Shown here piece after piece: positions 1-8,278 of a stretch of 23,042 bases of DNA. The DNA comes from DUZB01 sp964407525 (GTDB taxonomy: Bacteria > Desulfobacterota > DSM-4660 > Desulfatiglandales > Desulfatiglandaceae). The stretch covers positions 1-23,042 of the forward strand of contig CAYOWC010000045.1 of the NCBI GenBank assembly GCA_964407525.1, in the 5' to 3' direction. The position numbers and the translations under genes were made by a program. The first letter of the stretch is position 1. Every line of letters starts with the position of its first letter. A model generated the notes under the pieces. The model saw only the letters and a list, made by a program, of their open reading frames with translations. It was not told the origin of the DNA and ran no database searches.

Positions 1-128
1 CTCTGCGAAAACGCGAAATCACGAAAGTGTAAACTACTTTTTGGCTTAAATGAAGAATGCCGATTACTGCCGTTAATTCGTGTTGAAACTAAAAGCAACG
101 ATTAGCTTAAATATAGGAGCAACAGACC
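1..128. other. Upstream spacer at the left edge with repeat-like start
   Basis: No gene is seen here. The first 27 bases (CTCTGCGAAAACGCGAAATC and following) are a CGAAA-rich stretch. Its reverse complement resembles the CTTTGCG-type repeat at 15200-15227, so it may be the end of a related intergenic repeat cut by the window edge. A Shine-Dalgarno-like GGAG at 116-119 precedes the GTG start at 129 by nine bases. No convincing promoter was found. Confidence 0.4.
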
Positions 129-437
129 GTGTCCGATACCCTGCAGATAATTGTGGGCCTCATTGTCCTGGTAGGCGTATATTTCTTCTCCAGAAGAGTT
201 CATGTATGGAGAATGCAGCGCGCCTATAAAACAGTCCTTTCAGATCTTCAGCAGAAAAAAGCTTTCGATCTCGAGTCAGCAGTAAACCTGCCGTATGCTA
301 AAACAGGTTTTTTCCAGATGGGAACCCGGGACTACCGACCTAAAGCAATCCAGTACATGGTTCAAACAGGCGTTGCCGCCATGACGGAGAGCGGAACGTT
401 CTATCTGCTGAAACGTGACGGCATCCCACAAGTCTAA
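129..437 (+). CDS. Small single-span membrane protein of unknown function
   Basis: This 102-residue protein starts with GTG, supported by GGAG nine bases upstream. Residues about 5-21 form one hydrophobic segment followed by an arginine-rich stretch (SRRVHVWRMQR), which predicts an N-in or N-out anchor with a soluble C-terminal domain of about 75 residues, probably cytoplasmic by the positive-inside rule. The soluble part has no cysteine pair, nucleotide-binding loop or other motif I recognise. It is convergent with the DUF362 gene, the two stops being about 20 bases apart. I do not recognise the family and assign no function. Base composition and the ribosome binding site support a real gene. 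Confidence 0.6.
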   Translation: MSDTLQIIVGLIVLVGVYFFSRRVHVWRMQRAYKTVLSDLQQKKAFDLESAVNLPYAKTGFFQMGTRDYRPKAIQYMVQTGVAAMTESGTFYLLKRDGIPQV

Positions 438-458
438 TGGCTAGCAAATCGATGTCCG

Positions 459-1784
459 CTATTTTTTTGGATATTGCGGATTCTCCACCCCTTCTGTAGG
501 CTTTCCGAAAGAAGCGGTATCCACTCCCGCAAGAGGATGGCTCCTGGCATACATTGGTTTGAGTTTTCTGGCCCTTATTTCCGGGTAAAATTTTGTAATA
601 GCTGCCTGGCTCCTGTCTAAAGGAACATCCTCTATCACGTAATCCGTCGTGCCCATCCCGTTTTCCACGCCCCCGTAGATCTGGGCCTCCACATCCTTCC
701 CTTTGATGATATTGAGTTTTTTGTCCCCCGGCGCCATGGCGCCAAACTCCTCGGCCTCTGAATTAATCAGTCCCGGAGCCTCATTCATCTTATCGATACA
801 CGCTTTATCCACTGCCACAGGATCCAGGGAAGCAAAAATACCCAGACCGTTTACGATAGGAGTGTCCGTCCATCCGTAACAATCGCAGCTCGGGGAAATA
901 TCGATGGCGTAATTGACAAAAAAAGACTTGCCCTCCTCTTTCGTCATCATGACAGCCAGGGCCGAATCGGCAATACGTCGGCCAAGGGCCGGAAGATGGT
1001 CAAATCTTTGAATTCCGCAGACTCCGGCCATATTAACACAAAGATTGGCACAGGCAAAACAGTAGACACAGGACTCCTGATCCACCTCCAGCCCATTTTC
1101 CGTCACCTGTATGGCTCCCTCGGGGCAACAATCGACGCAGGTCTCCCACCAGTCACATTTCAAACCTGTACATTTTTCAAAATCGATCAACGGCTTATCA
1201 CCCGCCAGGGCCCCGTGAAGGTTCATTTTCCCTCGTTTACTGGCACCGCCAACCCCCAAGTTTTTCATGGCCCCTCCATATCCCCCTGCAGGATGGCCTT
1301 TGAAATGGGCAATGGAGAGGACAGCGTCGGCATCGGCAATGGCTCTGGAAACAAATTGTTTGTTCAGATAGGTCCCGCGACCTTGAAGGTCCACAATAAC
1401 ATCATCCGTACCCAACCAACCGTCAGCAATGATGACGGGGCAGTCCATGGTGCCGTGGTTGAAGCCATTCCTATTTGCGGTCTCCAGATGGTCTATGGCA
1501 AGTGTCCGGCTGATCCAGGGATGGTATGGCATCGTCGTGGTATCTGTAACGAAGGGCTTGCAACCTCTGTCTTTTATAGCCTCCACAAAGGTCCGAATAA
1601 TAACAGGACGAAGATACCCCACGTTATAGGCCTCCCCCATGTGCGTCTTTACCGCCACGAGGTCGCCGGGTTGCAGGCTGTCAAGCCACCCGGAATGTTC
1701 GAGAATCTGTCGACCTTTAATCGCTGTGGACTCCAGAAATCGCTTCGCTCTTGCGTCCATAAACCAGACTTTTGCTTTTTCCAT
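459..1784 (-). CDS. DUF362 domain protein with fused 2x[4Fe-4S] ferredoxin insert
   Basis: A 441-residue protein of the DUF362 family with a ferredoxin segment inserted at about 205-250. The first cluster uses C210, C216, C219 or C220 followed by PEGAI; the second uses C239, C242, C245 and C249 in a CxxCxxC pattern, with an extra C256. Glycine-rich HFKGHPAGGYGGAMKNLGVG at about 160-179 is the typical DUF362 core. An upstream in-frame ATG at 1853 exists, but GGAGG at 1789-1793 lies four bases before the ATG at 1784, so I prefer the shorter form. DUF362 proteins are poorly characterised; cytoplasmic redox or maturation roles have been suggested for them. It is divergent from the LarA gene, which hints at a shared function or regulation, but nothing in the sequence fixes its substrate. 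Confidence 0.88.
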   Translation of the reverse strand: MEKAKVWFMDARAKRFLESTAIKGRQILEHSGWLDSLQPGDLVAVKTHMGEAYNVGYLRPVIIRTFVEAIKDRGCKPFVTDTTTMPYHPWISRTLAIDHLETANRNGFNHGTMDCPVIIADGWLGTDDVIVDLQGRGTYLNKQFVSRAIADADAVLSIAHFKGHPAGGYGGAMKNLGVGGASKRGKMNLHGALAGDKPLIDFEKCTGLKCDWWETCVDCCPEGAIQVTENGLEVDQESCVYCFACANLCVNMAGVCGIQRFDHLPALGRRIADSALAVMMTKEEGKSFFVNYAIDISPSCDCYGWTDTPIVNGLGIFASLDPVAVDKACIDKMNEAPGLINSEAEEFGAMAPGDKKLNIIKGKDVEAQIYGGVENGMGTTDYVIEDVPLDRSQAAITKFYPEIRARKLKPMYARSHPLAGVDTASFGKPTEGVENPQYPKK

Positions 1785-1788
1785 GGGG

Positions 1789-1793
1789 CCTCC
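1789..1793 (-). promoter_or_regulatory. Ribosome binding site deciding the DUF362 start
   Basis: On the minus strand this reads GGAGG, four bases before ATG at 1784. The alternative ATG at 1853 has no comparable site, so this decides the start. Confidence 0.75.
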
Positions 1794-2011
1794 GTACGTT
1801 TCAAGTTTCCAATAAAAGCTCTCTGACAGACAGTATTTCTTTTGCTTTTCCATATCAACTGAATGGGGAATATAGATATCAAAAAACCAGTCACACTGTC
1901 AATCATCATGAAGGTCTCAATCATCGTTTCGGGCAATATAGTAATAGGACGTCCCGGTGTGCAAATGAATGGGAACAAGAGCGCCATGGGCGAATAGAAT
2001 ATAAAAAGGTT

Positions 2012-2055
2012 GGTGCGACTTCAGTCGCAGGATTGTGCGAATGAATTCGCACCTA
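2012..2055. repeat. REP/BIME-like pair of inverted palindromes
   Basis: Two perfect short palindromes lie side by side. The first is 2014-2029: a 7-base stem (TGCGACT / AGTCGCA) with a TC centre. The second is 2035-2052: an 8-base stem (GTGCGAAT / ATTCGCAC) with a GA centre. The outer flanks are related: GGTGCGA on the plus strand at 2012-2018 and GGTGCGA on the minus strand at the right end (2053-2047), so the two units are head to head. This layout is that of REP doublets (BIMEs or REPINs), known to be spread by RAYT transposases; none is encoded here. Confidence 0.65.
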
Positions 2056-2150
2056 CAAATGCGCCAAGCAGAAGCATAATCCAATATTTTTAGCTTGCCC
2101 ATTTCTCTCTTTTAAGATATTTTCCCGGTATCTTAGGGCTCACTCAATGA

Positions 2151-2156
2151 AAGGAG
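2151..2156 (+). promoter_or_regulatory. Ribosome binding site for the LarA-family gene
   Basis: AAGGAG lies eight bases before ATG at 2165. It overlaps the codons that would follow the alternative ATG at 2147, which has no clear site of its own, so 2165 is the preferred start. Confidence 0.65.
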
Positions 2157-2164
2157 CAGGTGAA

Positions 2165-3427
2165 ATGGTTCATAGACAAGCTGAAATGCTCTGTGGTGAA
2201 AGTACTATCAGTCTAAGGGTTCCCGAATCCGCCATCATCCTAGACATGAAACCGCTGGTTCCAATCCCGGACCAGGAGGCCGCCGTTCACGCAGCCCTGA
2301 AAGAGCCGTTGCACTCCCCTCCCCTTTCCGATATAGCCAGGGGCCGGAAAAACGCTTGTATCGTTATCTCCGACTTTACGCGGCCAGTCCCCAACCAGGT
2401 CATTCTTCCGCCCTTGTTAGCCACCCTTGAACAAAGTGGGATAAAACCCGAGGACATTACCATACTCATTGCCACCGGTATGCACAGGCCCAACTTAGGA
2501 GAGGAACTCGTAAATCTGGTGGGGCAGGAGATTGTAGATAACTACCCTATCGTAAATCACTATTGCCGAAAATCGGAAGAATACAGGAAAATAGACGAGA
2601 TAGACGGGGCCCCCATCGAAATAAACAAGGTTTACCTGAATGCGGATCTCAAAATCCTGACCGGCCTGATTGAGCCGCACTTTTATGCCGGTTACTCGGG
2701 AGGCCGCAAAGCCATACTTCCGGGAATCTCCAGCTTTGAAACCATGAAATTCATGCACTCCTTCAAGATGATCGATCATCCCAACGTGGCAAACTGCGTC
2801 CTTCAAGACAACCCGTTTCATGAATATGGCATTCGAGTAACGGAACTTGCCGGCGCCGATTTCATCCTGAATGTAGTCATCAACAAAAAGCGGGAAATTG
2901 CCGGCGTATTTGCCGGCCACTTCAATGAAGCGCATCTGGCGGGCTGTGATCTTGTTCGTGAGCATTCGCTGATAAAGCTTGACCGCAGAATGGATGTGGT
3001 AATCACTTCAGGCGGAGGATTCCCTTTAGACGCAACTTTCTATCAAATCAGCAAGGCGCTCATCTGCGCCATGGGAATCGTAAAAAAAGGAGGAGACATC
3101 GTCGTTGCATGCGAATGCCGAGAAGGTCTCGGGAATCCTGAATTCTCTGAGATCCTGCATTCTACCGCAGATTATAAGGATTTTTGCGATCATTACTCGA
3201 ACCCCTGTGATTTCACCATTGACCAGTGGTGCGCACAAAATATTTACGAGGCACTGGACCACGCCGGTCGGATTTTTGTATATTCGCCCGGGCTTTCAGA
3301 AAAAAATCTGAGGAAAATGGGTCTCGTGAAAATTGAAAACCTTCAGGATACAGTGGACGTCTTGATAAAAGAGGCCACGGATGTTGCAGTAAGCCCGGAT
3401 GGTCCATACCTGGTGGGGACGGTATAA
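2165..3427 (+). CDS. larA: LarA-family nickel-pincer 2-hydroxyacid racemase/epimerase
   Basis: A 420-residue protein of the LarA (DUF2088) family. All residues known to matter in lactate racemase LarA have counterparts: D70 and R73 in SDFTRP, H107 in IATGMHRP, H172 and the cofactor-bearing K182 in HFYAGYSGGRKAILPG, H198, Q294 and K297 in FPLDATFYQISK, and W355. This predicts binding of the nickel-pincer nucleotide (NPN) through K182 and H198. Family members racemise or epimerise lactate, malate and other 2-hydroxyacids; the substrate is not fixed by sequence. The gene lies 63 bases before the cytochrome of the dehydrogenase cluster, so converting the non-oxidised enantiomer into the GlcD substrate is a reasonable role. 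The cofactor synthesis genes larB, larC and larE are not in the window. An upstream ATG at 2147 is possible. Confidence 0.88.
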   Translation: MVHRQAEMLCGESTISLRVPESAIILDMKPLVPIPDQEAAVHAALKEPLHSPPLSDIARGRKNACIVISDFTRPVPNQVILPPLLATLEQSGIKPEDITILIATGMHRPNLGEELVNLVGQEIVDNYPIVNHYCRKSEEYRKIDEIDGAPIEINKVYLNADLKILTGLIEPHFYAGYSGGRKAILPGISSFETMKFMHSFKMIDHPNVANCVLQDNPFHEYGIRVTELAGADFILNVVINKKREIAGVFAGHFNEAHLAGCDLVREHSLIKLDRRMDVVITSGGGFPLDATFYQISKALICAMGIVKKGGDIVVACECREGLGNPEFSEILHSTADYKDFCDHYSNPCDFTIDQWCAQNIYEALDHAGRIFVYSPGLSEKNLRKMGLVKIENLQDTVDVLIKEATDVAVSPDGPYLVGTV

Positions 3428-3490
3428 AATATAAAACTTAACCAGGCAACTCGAACTATTTTAAATGAACACGAGATTTGATTCCCTGAT

Positions 3491-5299
3491 ATGAAACCAA
3501 ATTGCCACACCCCAAGAAAACTGTTGTTTTGCCTGTTTGCTCTAGGCTTCTTTTTCCTGACCACTCAGGCAGACGCATCCTGGCTGCTGGATACCGAAAA
3601 ATTTCATATGTCGGTTCACGGACAGACATCCTGCCAGGAATGCCATGAAAATATTGCGGGGGCGGCGCTGCACCCAAACCCCCGGGATGTAAACAGAACA
3701 ACATTAGATTTTTTTGATCCCGAAACCTGCTTTTCCTGCCACGATGAAGTCCCCGACAATCTCGAAAATGGCATACATGGAGATACAAAGGTCAAAGATC
3801 GCGAAAAATTCGCATCCTGCCTGAATTGTCATCAACCACACTACCAGAAGTCTGTAGCATTAAACCGGGAGCACTCACAGCAGAATAAACCAACCACTGA
3901 AAAAGCCGCATGTGGGAACTGCCATGAGAAAGAATCCGCGATACCTCCTTTTTCTCAGGAAGATCAGCAATGTCTGACATGCCACGGACCGGCCGACCCG
4001 GGAAGGGAAGAAGGGGGAAAAAGGATCACCGGGCTATGTTTCCACTGCCACGGCGATTCGGGGACGGAAGCACAAAACATTACGGGTTCGACCATCCCAC
4101 AGATTGATAAAAACAGCTACAGAAATTCTCCACACGCTGAAATGCCCTGCACCGTCTGCCACACAAGTTCAACACGCTTCAGCCACAAAGAACAAAAACT
4201 TTTCTCCTGCACGAACTGCCACCTTCCCCATAACGAAAAAGTCACCCATGATGCCCACAGCAATATATCGTGTGAAGCATGTCACCTCAAAGAGATCGAA
4301 CCTGTAAAAGATCGTGAAACCGGGCGCATTCTGTGGAAAACTCTTCGGAAACCTGGAGAGCCGTCCACTCTTCATCAAATGACCCTTACCGACAAGGGGG
4401 TGTCGTGCCGCCGATGCCATTTTCCGGGAAACCGGCTCGGGGCACCCGCAATGATCCTGCCCGCCAAGGGGCTCCTGTGCATGCCATGTCATGTGGCAAC
4501 ATTCTCGGCAGGAGATGCAACAACCGTTGTCGCGTTGATTGTCTTCTTTGCAGGAATTCTCTTTTTCATTCTGTGGATTCTTACGGGCGCGATCCCTGAT
4601 TCTCCAAATCTCAACCCCTTCAGTAAATTCGTAGTGCTTTTATCCCGTGCACTGGGAACCGTTTTTTCCGGAAAAATCCTTCCCATCTCAAAAGTCATTT
4701 TCACGGATGTCCTGTGTCAAAGAAGACTCTTTCGCCGATCCCGTGTTCGATGGTTCATTCACGGACTCATCTTCTTCCCTTTCGTATTCCGTTTTTTCTG
4801 GGGAATAATCGCCTTGACAGGATCCCTGTGGAAACCCCAATGGTCCCTGTTCTGGGCCATGGTAAACAAAGACACCCCTATCACCGCGTTCTTGTTTGAT
4901 ATCACGGGCATCATGATCCTCATCGGTGTAGGACTTGCCTTTTTCCGCAGGCTAAAAGAGTACGGCTCCAGGGCCTCCGGGTTGCCCGGACAGGACCGAT
5001 TCGCCCTGGGGCTCATTGGGAGTATCGTGGTCGTGGGATTTATTCTGGAAGGCATGCGAATCGCCCTGGCCGGTTATCCTCCCGAGTCTGGATATGCCTT
5101 TATAGGATATGCCATCGGCATGCTGTTCTCAGCACCCAACGGTCTCGTGGAAGTGTATGGATTTGTATGGTATATTCATGCCATTCTCACCGGAGCATTT
5201 GTCGCTTACCTTCCATTCAGCAAGCTGTTCCACATGATCATCGGACCGGTTGTCCTGGCAATGAATGCAGGTTCACCCCACGAGAGTGAAAAAAAATGA
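3491..5299 (+). CDS. Eleven-heme cytochrome c fused to NarI/HdrE-like membrane domain
   Basis: This 602-residue protein has a signal peptide (residues about 1-29, ending ADA) and eleven CxxCH heme motifs, with first cysteines at 48, 80, 110, 141, 161, 183, 220, 240, 261, 306 and 330. Residues about 342-590 form an integral membrane domain with about five helices. The pattern WFIHG (H424), YIHAIL (H563) and AYLPFSKLFH (H581) resembles the b-heme-binding NarI / HdrE / DsrM fold. It therefore looks like a fusion of a periplasmic multiheme electron store to a quinone- or Fe-S-partner membrane cytochrome b. It is the first gene of the cluster with GlcD and HdrD-like proteins; its stop codon overlaps the GlcD ribosome binding site (GAGGG, 5298-5302). 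Known analogues with separate subunits are DsrM/DsrJ and HdrE. Function in electron transfer is confident; direction and partners are inferred. Confidence 0.85.
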   Translation: MKPNCHTPRKLLFCLFALGFFFLTTQADASWLLDTEKFHMSVHGQTSCQECHENIAGAALHPNPRDVNRTTLDFFDPETCFSCHDEVPDNLENGIHGDTKVKDREKFASCLNCHQPHYQKSVALNREHSQQNKPTTEKAACGNCHEKESAIPPFSQEDQQCLTCHGPADPGREEGGKRITGLCFHCHGDSGTEAQNITGSTIPQIDKNSYRNSPHAEMPCTVCHTSSTRFSHKEQKLFSCTNCHLPHNEKVTHDAHSNISCEACHLKEIEPVKDRETGRILWKTLRKPGEPSTLHQMTLTDKGVSCRRCHFPGNRLGAPAMILPAKGLLCMPCHVATFSAGDATTVVALIVFFAGILFFILWILTGAIPDSPNLNPFSKFVVLLSRALGTVFSGKILPISKVIFTDVLCQRRLFRRSRVRWFIHGLIFFPFVFRFFWGIIALTGSLWKPQWSLFWAMVNKDTPITAFLFDITGIMILIGVGLAFFRRLKEYGSRASGLPGQDRFALGLIGSIVVVGFILEGMRIALAGYPPESGYAFIGYAIGMLFSAPNGLVEVYGFVWYIHAILTGAFVAYLPFSKLFHMIIGPVVLAMNAGSPHESEKK

Positions 5300-5309
5300 G
5301 GGCTCTATA

Positions 5310-6689
5310 ATGGATGAATCGATAAGGCAGGCACTGATTGAAATCGTCGGTGCACAGAACTATACAAATAGCCTCATAGATATGGTGTCCTTTTCCTATG
5401 ATGCTTCAGAACACAGCGGCAGGCCCGTGTGCGCTGTCTGGGTAGAAAGTGCGGAGCAAATATCAAAAATCCTGCAATTGGCCAACAGAGAAAAAATCCC
5501 CGTGGTGCCAAGAGGCGCCGGGACGGGACTGTCAGGCATGGCCGTACCAATCAAGGGAGGGGTTGTCCTCGACCTGACCAGGATGAATAAGATTGTCAGG
5601 ATCAGCATAGAAGATCGACTGGCAATCGTTCAGCCCGGTGTCGTCTATGCGACTCTTGAAAAGACCTTGATTCCTTACGGATTTTTCTTTCCGCCCGATC
5701 CGGCCAGCGGAAAAGTCAGCACCCTTGGCGGCAATGTAGCCACCAATGCGGGAGGACTGAAAGGAGCAAAATACGGCACAACCAGGGACTATGTCCTTGG
5801 CCTCCAGGTAGTGCTTCCTGACGGGCGAATCATGAAAACCGGTTCCAAGGCCATGAAAAGCGTTTCAGGGTATGACCTGACCAGACTTTTCGTAGGTTCG
5901 GAAGGAACACTCGGAGTCGTTACGGAAATCATCCTCAAAATAAATCCAAAACCGACCGCCACAAGTACCGCTCTTGCTACCTTCGACGAACTGGCAGATG
6001 CCGGCAGCGCCATCAATGAAATCATGTACAGCGGCATTATTCCCAGCGCCCTTGAGATCCTGGGAAAAGAAACCATCATCGCCATCAACCAGAACACGGA
6101 TTTGAACCTCCCTGAAGTTGACGCCATGATTTTAGCCGAAGCCGACGGGTATACCCCTGAAGAAACCGATTTCCAGATTAAAAAAATCATAGCGGTATTC
6201 GAAAAGAATCATCCAAAAGATGTCAAACTTGCGGAAAACGAAAAAGAAGTGGGGGAGTTATGGGCCGCAAGGAAATCGGCCTACGGAGTGTTAGCGAGAA
6301 TCAAAACCCACTTCGTCCTGGAAGATGTAACCGTTCCCATGACAAATATTGCGCCACTCCTCAAAGGGATCCAGGATATCTCAAAAAAGCATCAGATCCA
6401 GATCGCCACATTCGGCCATGCAGGAGACGGCAATCTTCATCCCCAGATCCTTTACGACGGCTACGACCCGGACCAGGTGAAAAGAATGGAAGAGGCAACC
6501 ACAGATCTTTTCAAACTCGCTATTGAACTTGATGGAACGCTTACCGGCGAACACGGTATAGGCCTGTCCAAGGCGCCTTTCATGACCCTGGAACATGATC
6601 CGGTAGCCATGGAAATAATGAGAAACGTAAAGAAGATGTTTGATCCCAACAACATTCTCAATCCCGGCAAGATGGCTCTGGAGGAATAA
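5310..6689 (+). CDS. GlcD-type FAD-linked 2-hydroxyacid dehydrogenase
   Basis: A 459-residue cytoplasmic FAD enzyme. The PCMH-type FAD-binding domain shows PRGAGTGLSG (67-76), GGNVATNAGG (140-149) and SGYDLTRLFVGSEGTLG (186-202). The C-terminal half carries GHAGDGNLHP (369-378) and TGEHGIG (412-418), both characteristic of GlcD / D-lactate dehydrogenase proteins. Such enzymes oxidise D-lactate, glycolate or related 2-hydroxyacids to 2-oxoacids and hand electrons to an Fe-S partner. The start at 5310 is preferred over 5265 because GAGGG lies seven bases before it and the longer form overlaps the cytochrome gene by 35 bases. The CCG-domain protein begins six bases after the stop, which suggests tight co-expression. 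The exact substrate cannot be read from the sequence; D-lactate is favoured by the LarA neighbour. Confidence 0.9.
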   Translation: MDESIRQALIEIVGAQNYTNSLIDMVSFSYDASEHSGRPVCAVWVESAEQISKILQLANREKIPVVPRGAGTGLSGMAVPIKGGVVLDLTRMNKIVRISIEDRLAIVQPGVVYATLEKTLIPYGFFFPPDPASGKVSTLGGNVATNAGGLKGAKYGTTRDYVLGLQVVLPDGRIMKTGSKAMKSVSGYDLTRLFVGSEGTLGVVTEIILKINPKPTATSTALATFDELADAGSAINEIMYSGIIPSALEILGKETIIAINQNTDLNLPEVDAMILAEADGYTPEETDFQIKKIIAVFEKNHPKDVKLAENEKEVGELWAARKSAYGVLARIKTHFVLEDVTVPMTNIAPLLKGIQDISKKHQIQIATFGHAGDGNLHPQILYDGYDPDQVKRMEEATTDLFKLAIELDGTLTGEHGIGLSKAPFMTLEHDPVAMEIMRNVKKMFDPNNILNPGKMALEE

Positions 6690-6695
6690 TTAACC

Positions 6696-7799
6696 ATGGG
6701 GAAAAAATACGACTTTGAAGAAAAATACAGGGAGCAAATCCTCCAATGCTCCAGGTGCGGTTTCTGCCAGGCGGTCTGCCCGGTATATGGGGCAACGTTA
6801 CGCCCGGCCTTGAACGCCAAAGGAAAGATGCTGCTCCTGAAAGAAGTCATGGATGGGAAAATTGACCTGAATGATGAACTGATCGAGACCCTGTTTCAAT
6901 GCACTACCTGCGCGAATTGTTTCCAAAACTGTCCATCAGGAGTGCCGGTTATGGAAATCATCAAGCAGGTGAGAAAAGACATGGTGAGCGTGGGATCGTG
7001 TCACCCCGCATTCAAGGGTATGAATGAGGTTCTGAAAAATCATACTAATATCTACGGGGAAAACGAACCTGAAGATTTCGAGAGGGAAAGGAACAAAAAG
7101 GCAGAATACGTCTACTTCATCGGTTGTGTAGGGTCCTACAGAGAAGATGAATCGACCATGGCCACGCTGAATCTGCTTGATCGCCTGCAGGTGGATTATA
7201 CCCTCATAGATGAAGTCTGCTGCAGCGGAGTGCTTGAAGACGTGGGATACGAAATCAATGACGCTCTGGCCGCGAAAAACATAGACAGGATTCTGCATAC
7301 GGGTGCAAAAACGGTGATTACGGGGTGCCCCTACTGCTACCGAACATTCAACAATAAGGCTCAGTATGACCAATTACTAAAAGAAGGGATTCAGGTAACC
7401 CACATTACCCAGTTCCTGCAAGACTTTGATTTTGGGATAACCACAGACAAACTTGTTACCTACCACGACCCATGCGACCTGGGCAGACATTGCGGCATTT
7501 ACGAGGAACCTCGCAATACGATCCGGAAAATAGCCACCAATTTCATAGAATTGCCCGCTAACAGGGAAAATGCACTTTGCTGCGGAGCAGGAGGTGGCGT
7601 GAGAGGGGCCTACGCAAAAAATTCTATTGCCATGGCGCGTCGCAGGCTGGATCAGGTGGAAGAGGTGGGCGCCGACATTGTGTTGACGGAATGCAACTCC
7701 TGTGTCCATAACCTGGCCAATGCCAGATTACGCAAGCAGAAATTCAGGATTTATAATACCACCCAATTCATTAATGAATTAATGGAAGAGGCTGAGTAA
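6696..7799 (+). CDS. GlcF/HdrD-like Fe-S protein with two CCG domains
   Basis: A 367-residue protein. Two ferredoxin motifs come first: C18, C21, C24, C28 and C69, C72, C75, C79. Two cysteine-rich CCG domains follow: C144, CC175-176, C211, C214, and C260, CC295-296, C333, C336. This is the layout of GlcF (glycolate oxidase Fe-S subunit), LldE-like and HdrD proteins. In the Hdr family CCG domains hold noncubane clusters that act at disulfides; in GlcF-like proteins they act as electron carriers. It lies six bases after the GlcD gene, so it is the natural electron acceptor of that flavoprotein. A GGAGG at 6680-6684 precedes the start by 11 bases. It is distinct from the longer HdrD-like protein at 8265, so the cluster carries two CCG proteins. 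Confidence 0.88.
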   Translation: MGKKYDFEEKYREQILQCSRCGFCQAVCPVYGATLRPALNAKGKMLLLKEVMDGKIDLNDELIETLFQCTTCANCFQNCPSGVPVMEIIKQVRKDMVSVGSCHPAFKGMNEVLKNHTNIYGENEPEDFERERNKKAEYVYFIGCVGSYREDESTMATLNLLDRLQVDYTLIDEVCCSGVLEDVGYEINDALAAKNIDRILHTGAKTVITGCPYCYRTFNNKAQYDQLLKEGIQVTHITQFLQDFDFGITTDKLVTYHDPCDLGRHCGIYEEPRNTIRKIATNFIELPANRENALCCGAGGGVRGAYAKNSIAMARRRLDQVEEVGADIVLTECNSCVHNLANARLRKQKFRIYNTTQFINELMEEAE

Positions 7800-7855
7800 A
7801 GGGGCATTTAAACGGACTAATTACGCAACATGTTTTGAAAAAAGGAGGATAAAGG

Positions 7856-8278
7856 ATGGAAATTCAGGGATATAACATGCCGGAAGAACTGTACTATGAA
7901 GAGAATCATTTCTGGGTAAAAGAAGAAGGAGACTTTCTTGTCATGGGAATGGATGATTTTGCCCAGACTATGGCGGGAGAAATTGTGTATATACAACTCC
8001 CTGATGACGGGAAAAAACTGAAGCTGGGCAAGAAATTTGCAAAAATTGAATCCGGCAAATGGCTCGGAAAAGTATATGCGCCTGTCAACGGGGAAATCGC
8101 CAGTGTCAATGAGGAATTGGAAACGAATCCGGGCCTGGTGAACGATGATTGCTACGGAACAGGATGGATTTACAAAATCAAACCCAATGATAAAAGCGAA
8201 ATAGAAAATCTGATCCGTGGAAAAGAAGCTATTGAAAAATGGCTTGCAGCAGATATTGAAAAATATGCAGAAGAATAA
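7856..8278 (+). CDS. Atypical GcvH-like lipoyl-carrier protein
   Basis: A 140-residue protein with the fold signature of glycine cleavage H proteins: HFWVKEEGDFLVMGMDDFAQ (18-37), an IESGKWLGKVYAPVNGEI core (64-81), and GTGWIYKIK (101-109). The lipoylation lysine would be K68. The usual ESVKA context is here ESGKW, and C99 occupies a place usually held by proline in NDDxYG. No gcvT, gcvP or lipoate ligase gene is near; the neighbours are the GlcD and HdrD-like genes. GcvH-like lipoate-binding proteins (LbpA) that accompany Hdr-like complexes in sulfur oxidisers are the nearest known precedent. A dithiol/disulfide electron carrier in this cluster is therefore more likely than glycine cleavage; this is inference. 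An excellent AGGAGG at 7843-7848 precedes the start by seven bases. Confidence 0.85.
   Translation: MEIQGYNMPEELYYEENHFWVKEEGDFLVMGMDDFAQTMAGEIVYIQLPDDGKKLKLGKKFAKIESGKWLGKVYAPVNGEIASVNEELETNPGLVNDDCYGTGWIYKIKPNDKSEIENLIRGKEAIEKWLAADIEKYAEE

Larger units (their letters stand above)
1785..2164. other. Divergent intergenic region between DUF362 and LarA genes
   Basis: About 380 bases separate the two divergent start codons. It must hold the promoters for both genes, but I could not identify a convincing -35/-10 pair: TTGCCC at 2095-2100 and TAAGAT at 2113-2118 are only 12 bases apart. The notable content is the pair of palindromes at 2012-2055, described separately. Short reading frames in the region have no ribosome binding site and no recognisable product. 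Confidence 0.5.

Noticed and set aside
83..112. TTGAAA and TTAAAT as a promoter for the 129 gene
   Set aside because: The spacing (18 bases) is plausible, but the transcript would start about at 119 and lose its GGAG ribosome binding site.
447..482. Hairpin TCCGC...GCGGA near a T-run at 455-480 as a terminator
   Set aside because: The stem is only five bases with a 16-base loop, and the T-run is inside the loop and in the DUF362 coding end.
996..1826. Long plus-strand reading frame opposite the DUF362 gene
   Set aside because: It lies wholly within the antisense of a well-supported gene, has no ribosome binding site or recognisable domain, and its composition follows the antisense of the DUF362 codons.
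2095..2118. TTGCCC / TAAGAT as the LarA promoter
   Set aside because: The spacing is 12 bases, too short for a standard sigma-70 promoter.
7856..8278. Glycine cleavage H protein in its usual role
   Set aside because: No gcvT or gcvP is nearby, the lysine context differs and the neighbours are redox genes; the canonical role cannot be fully excluded without the genome.
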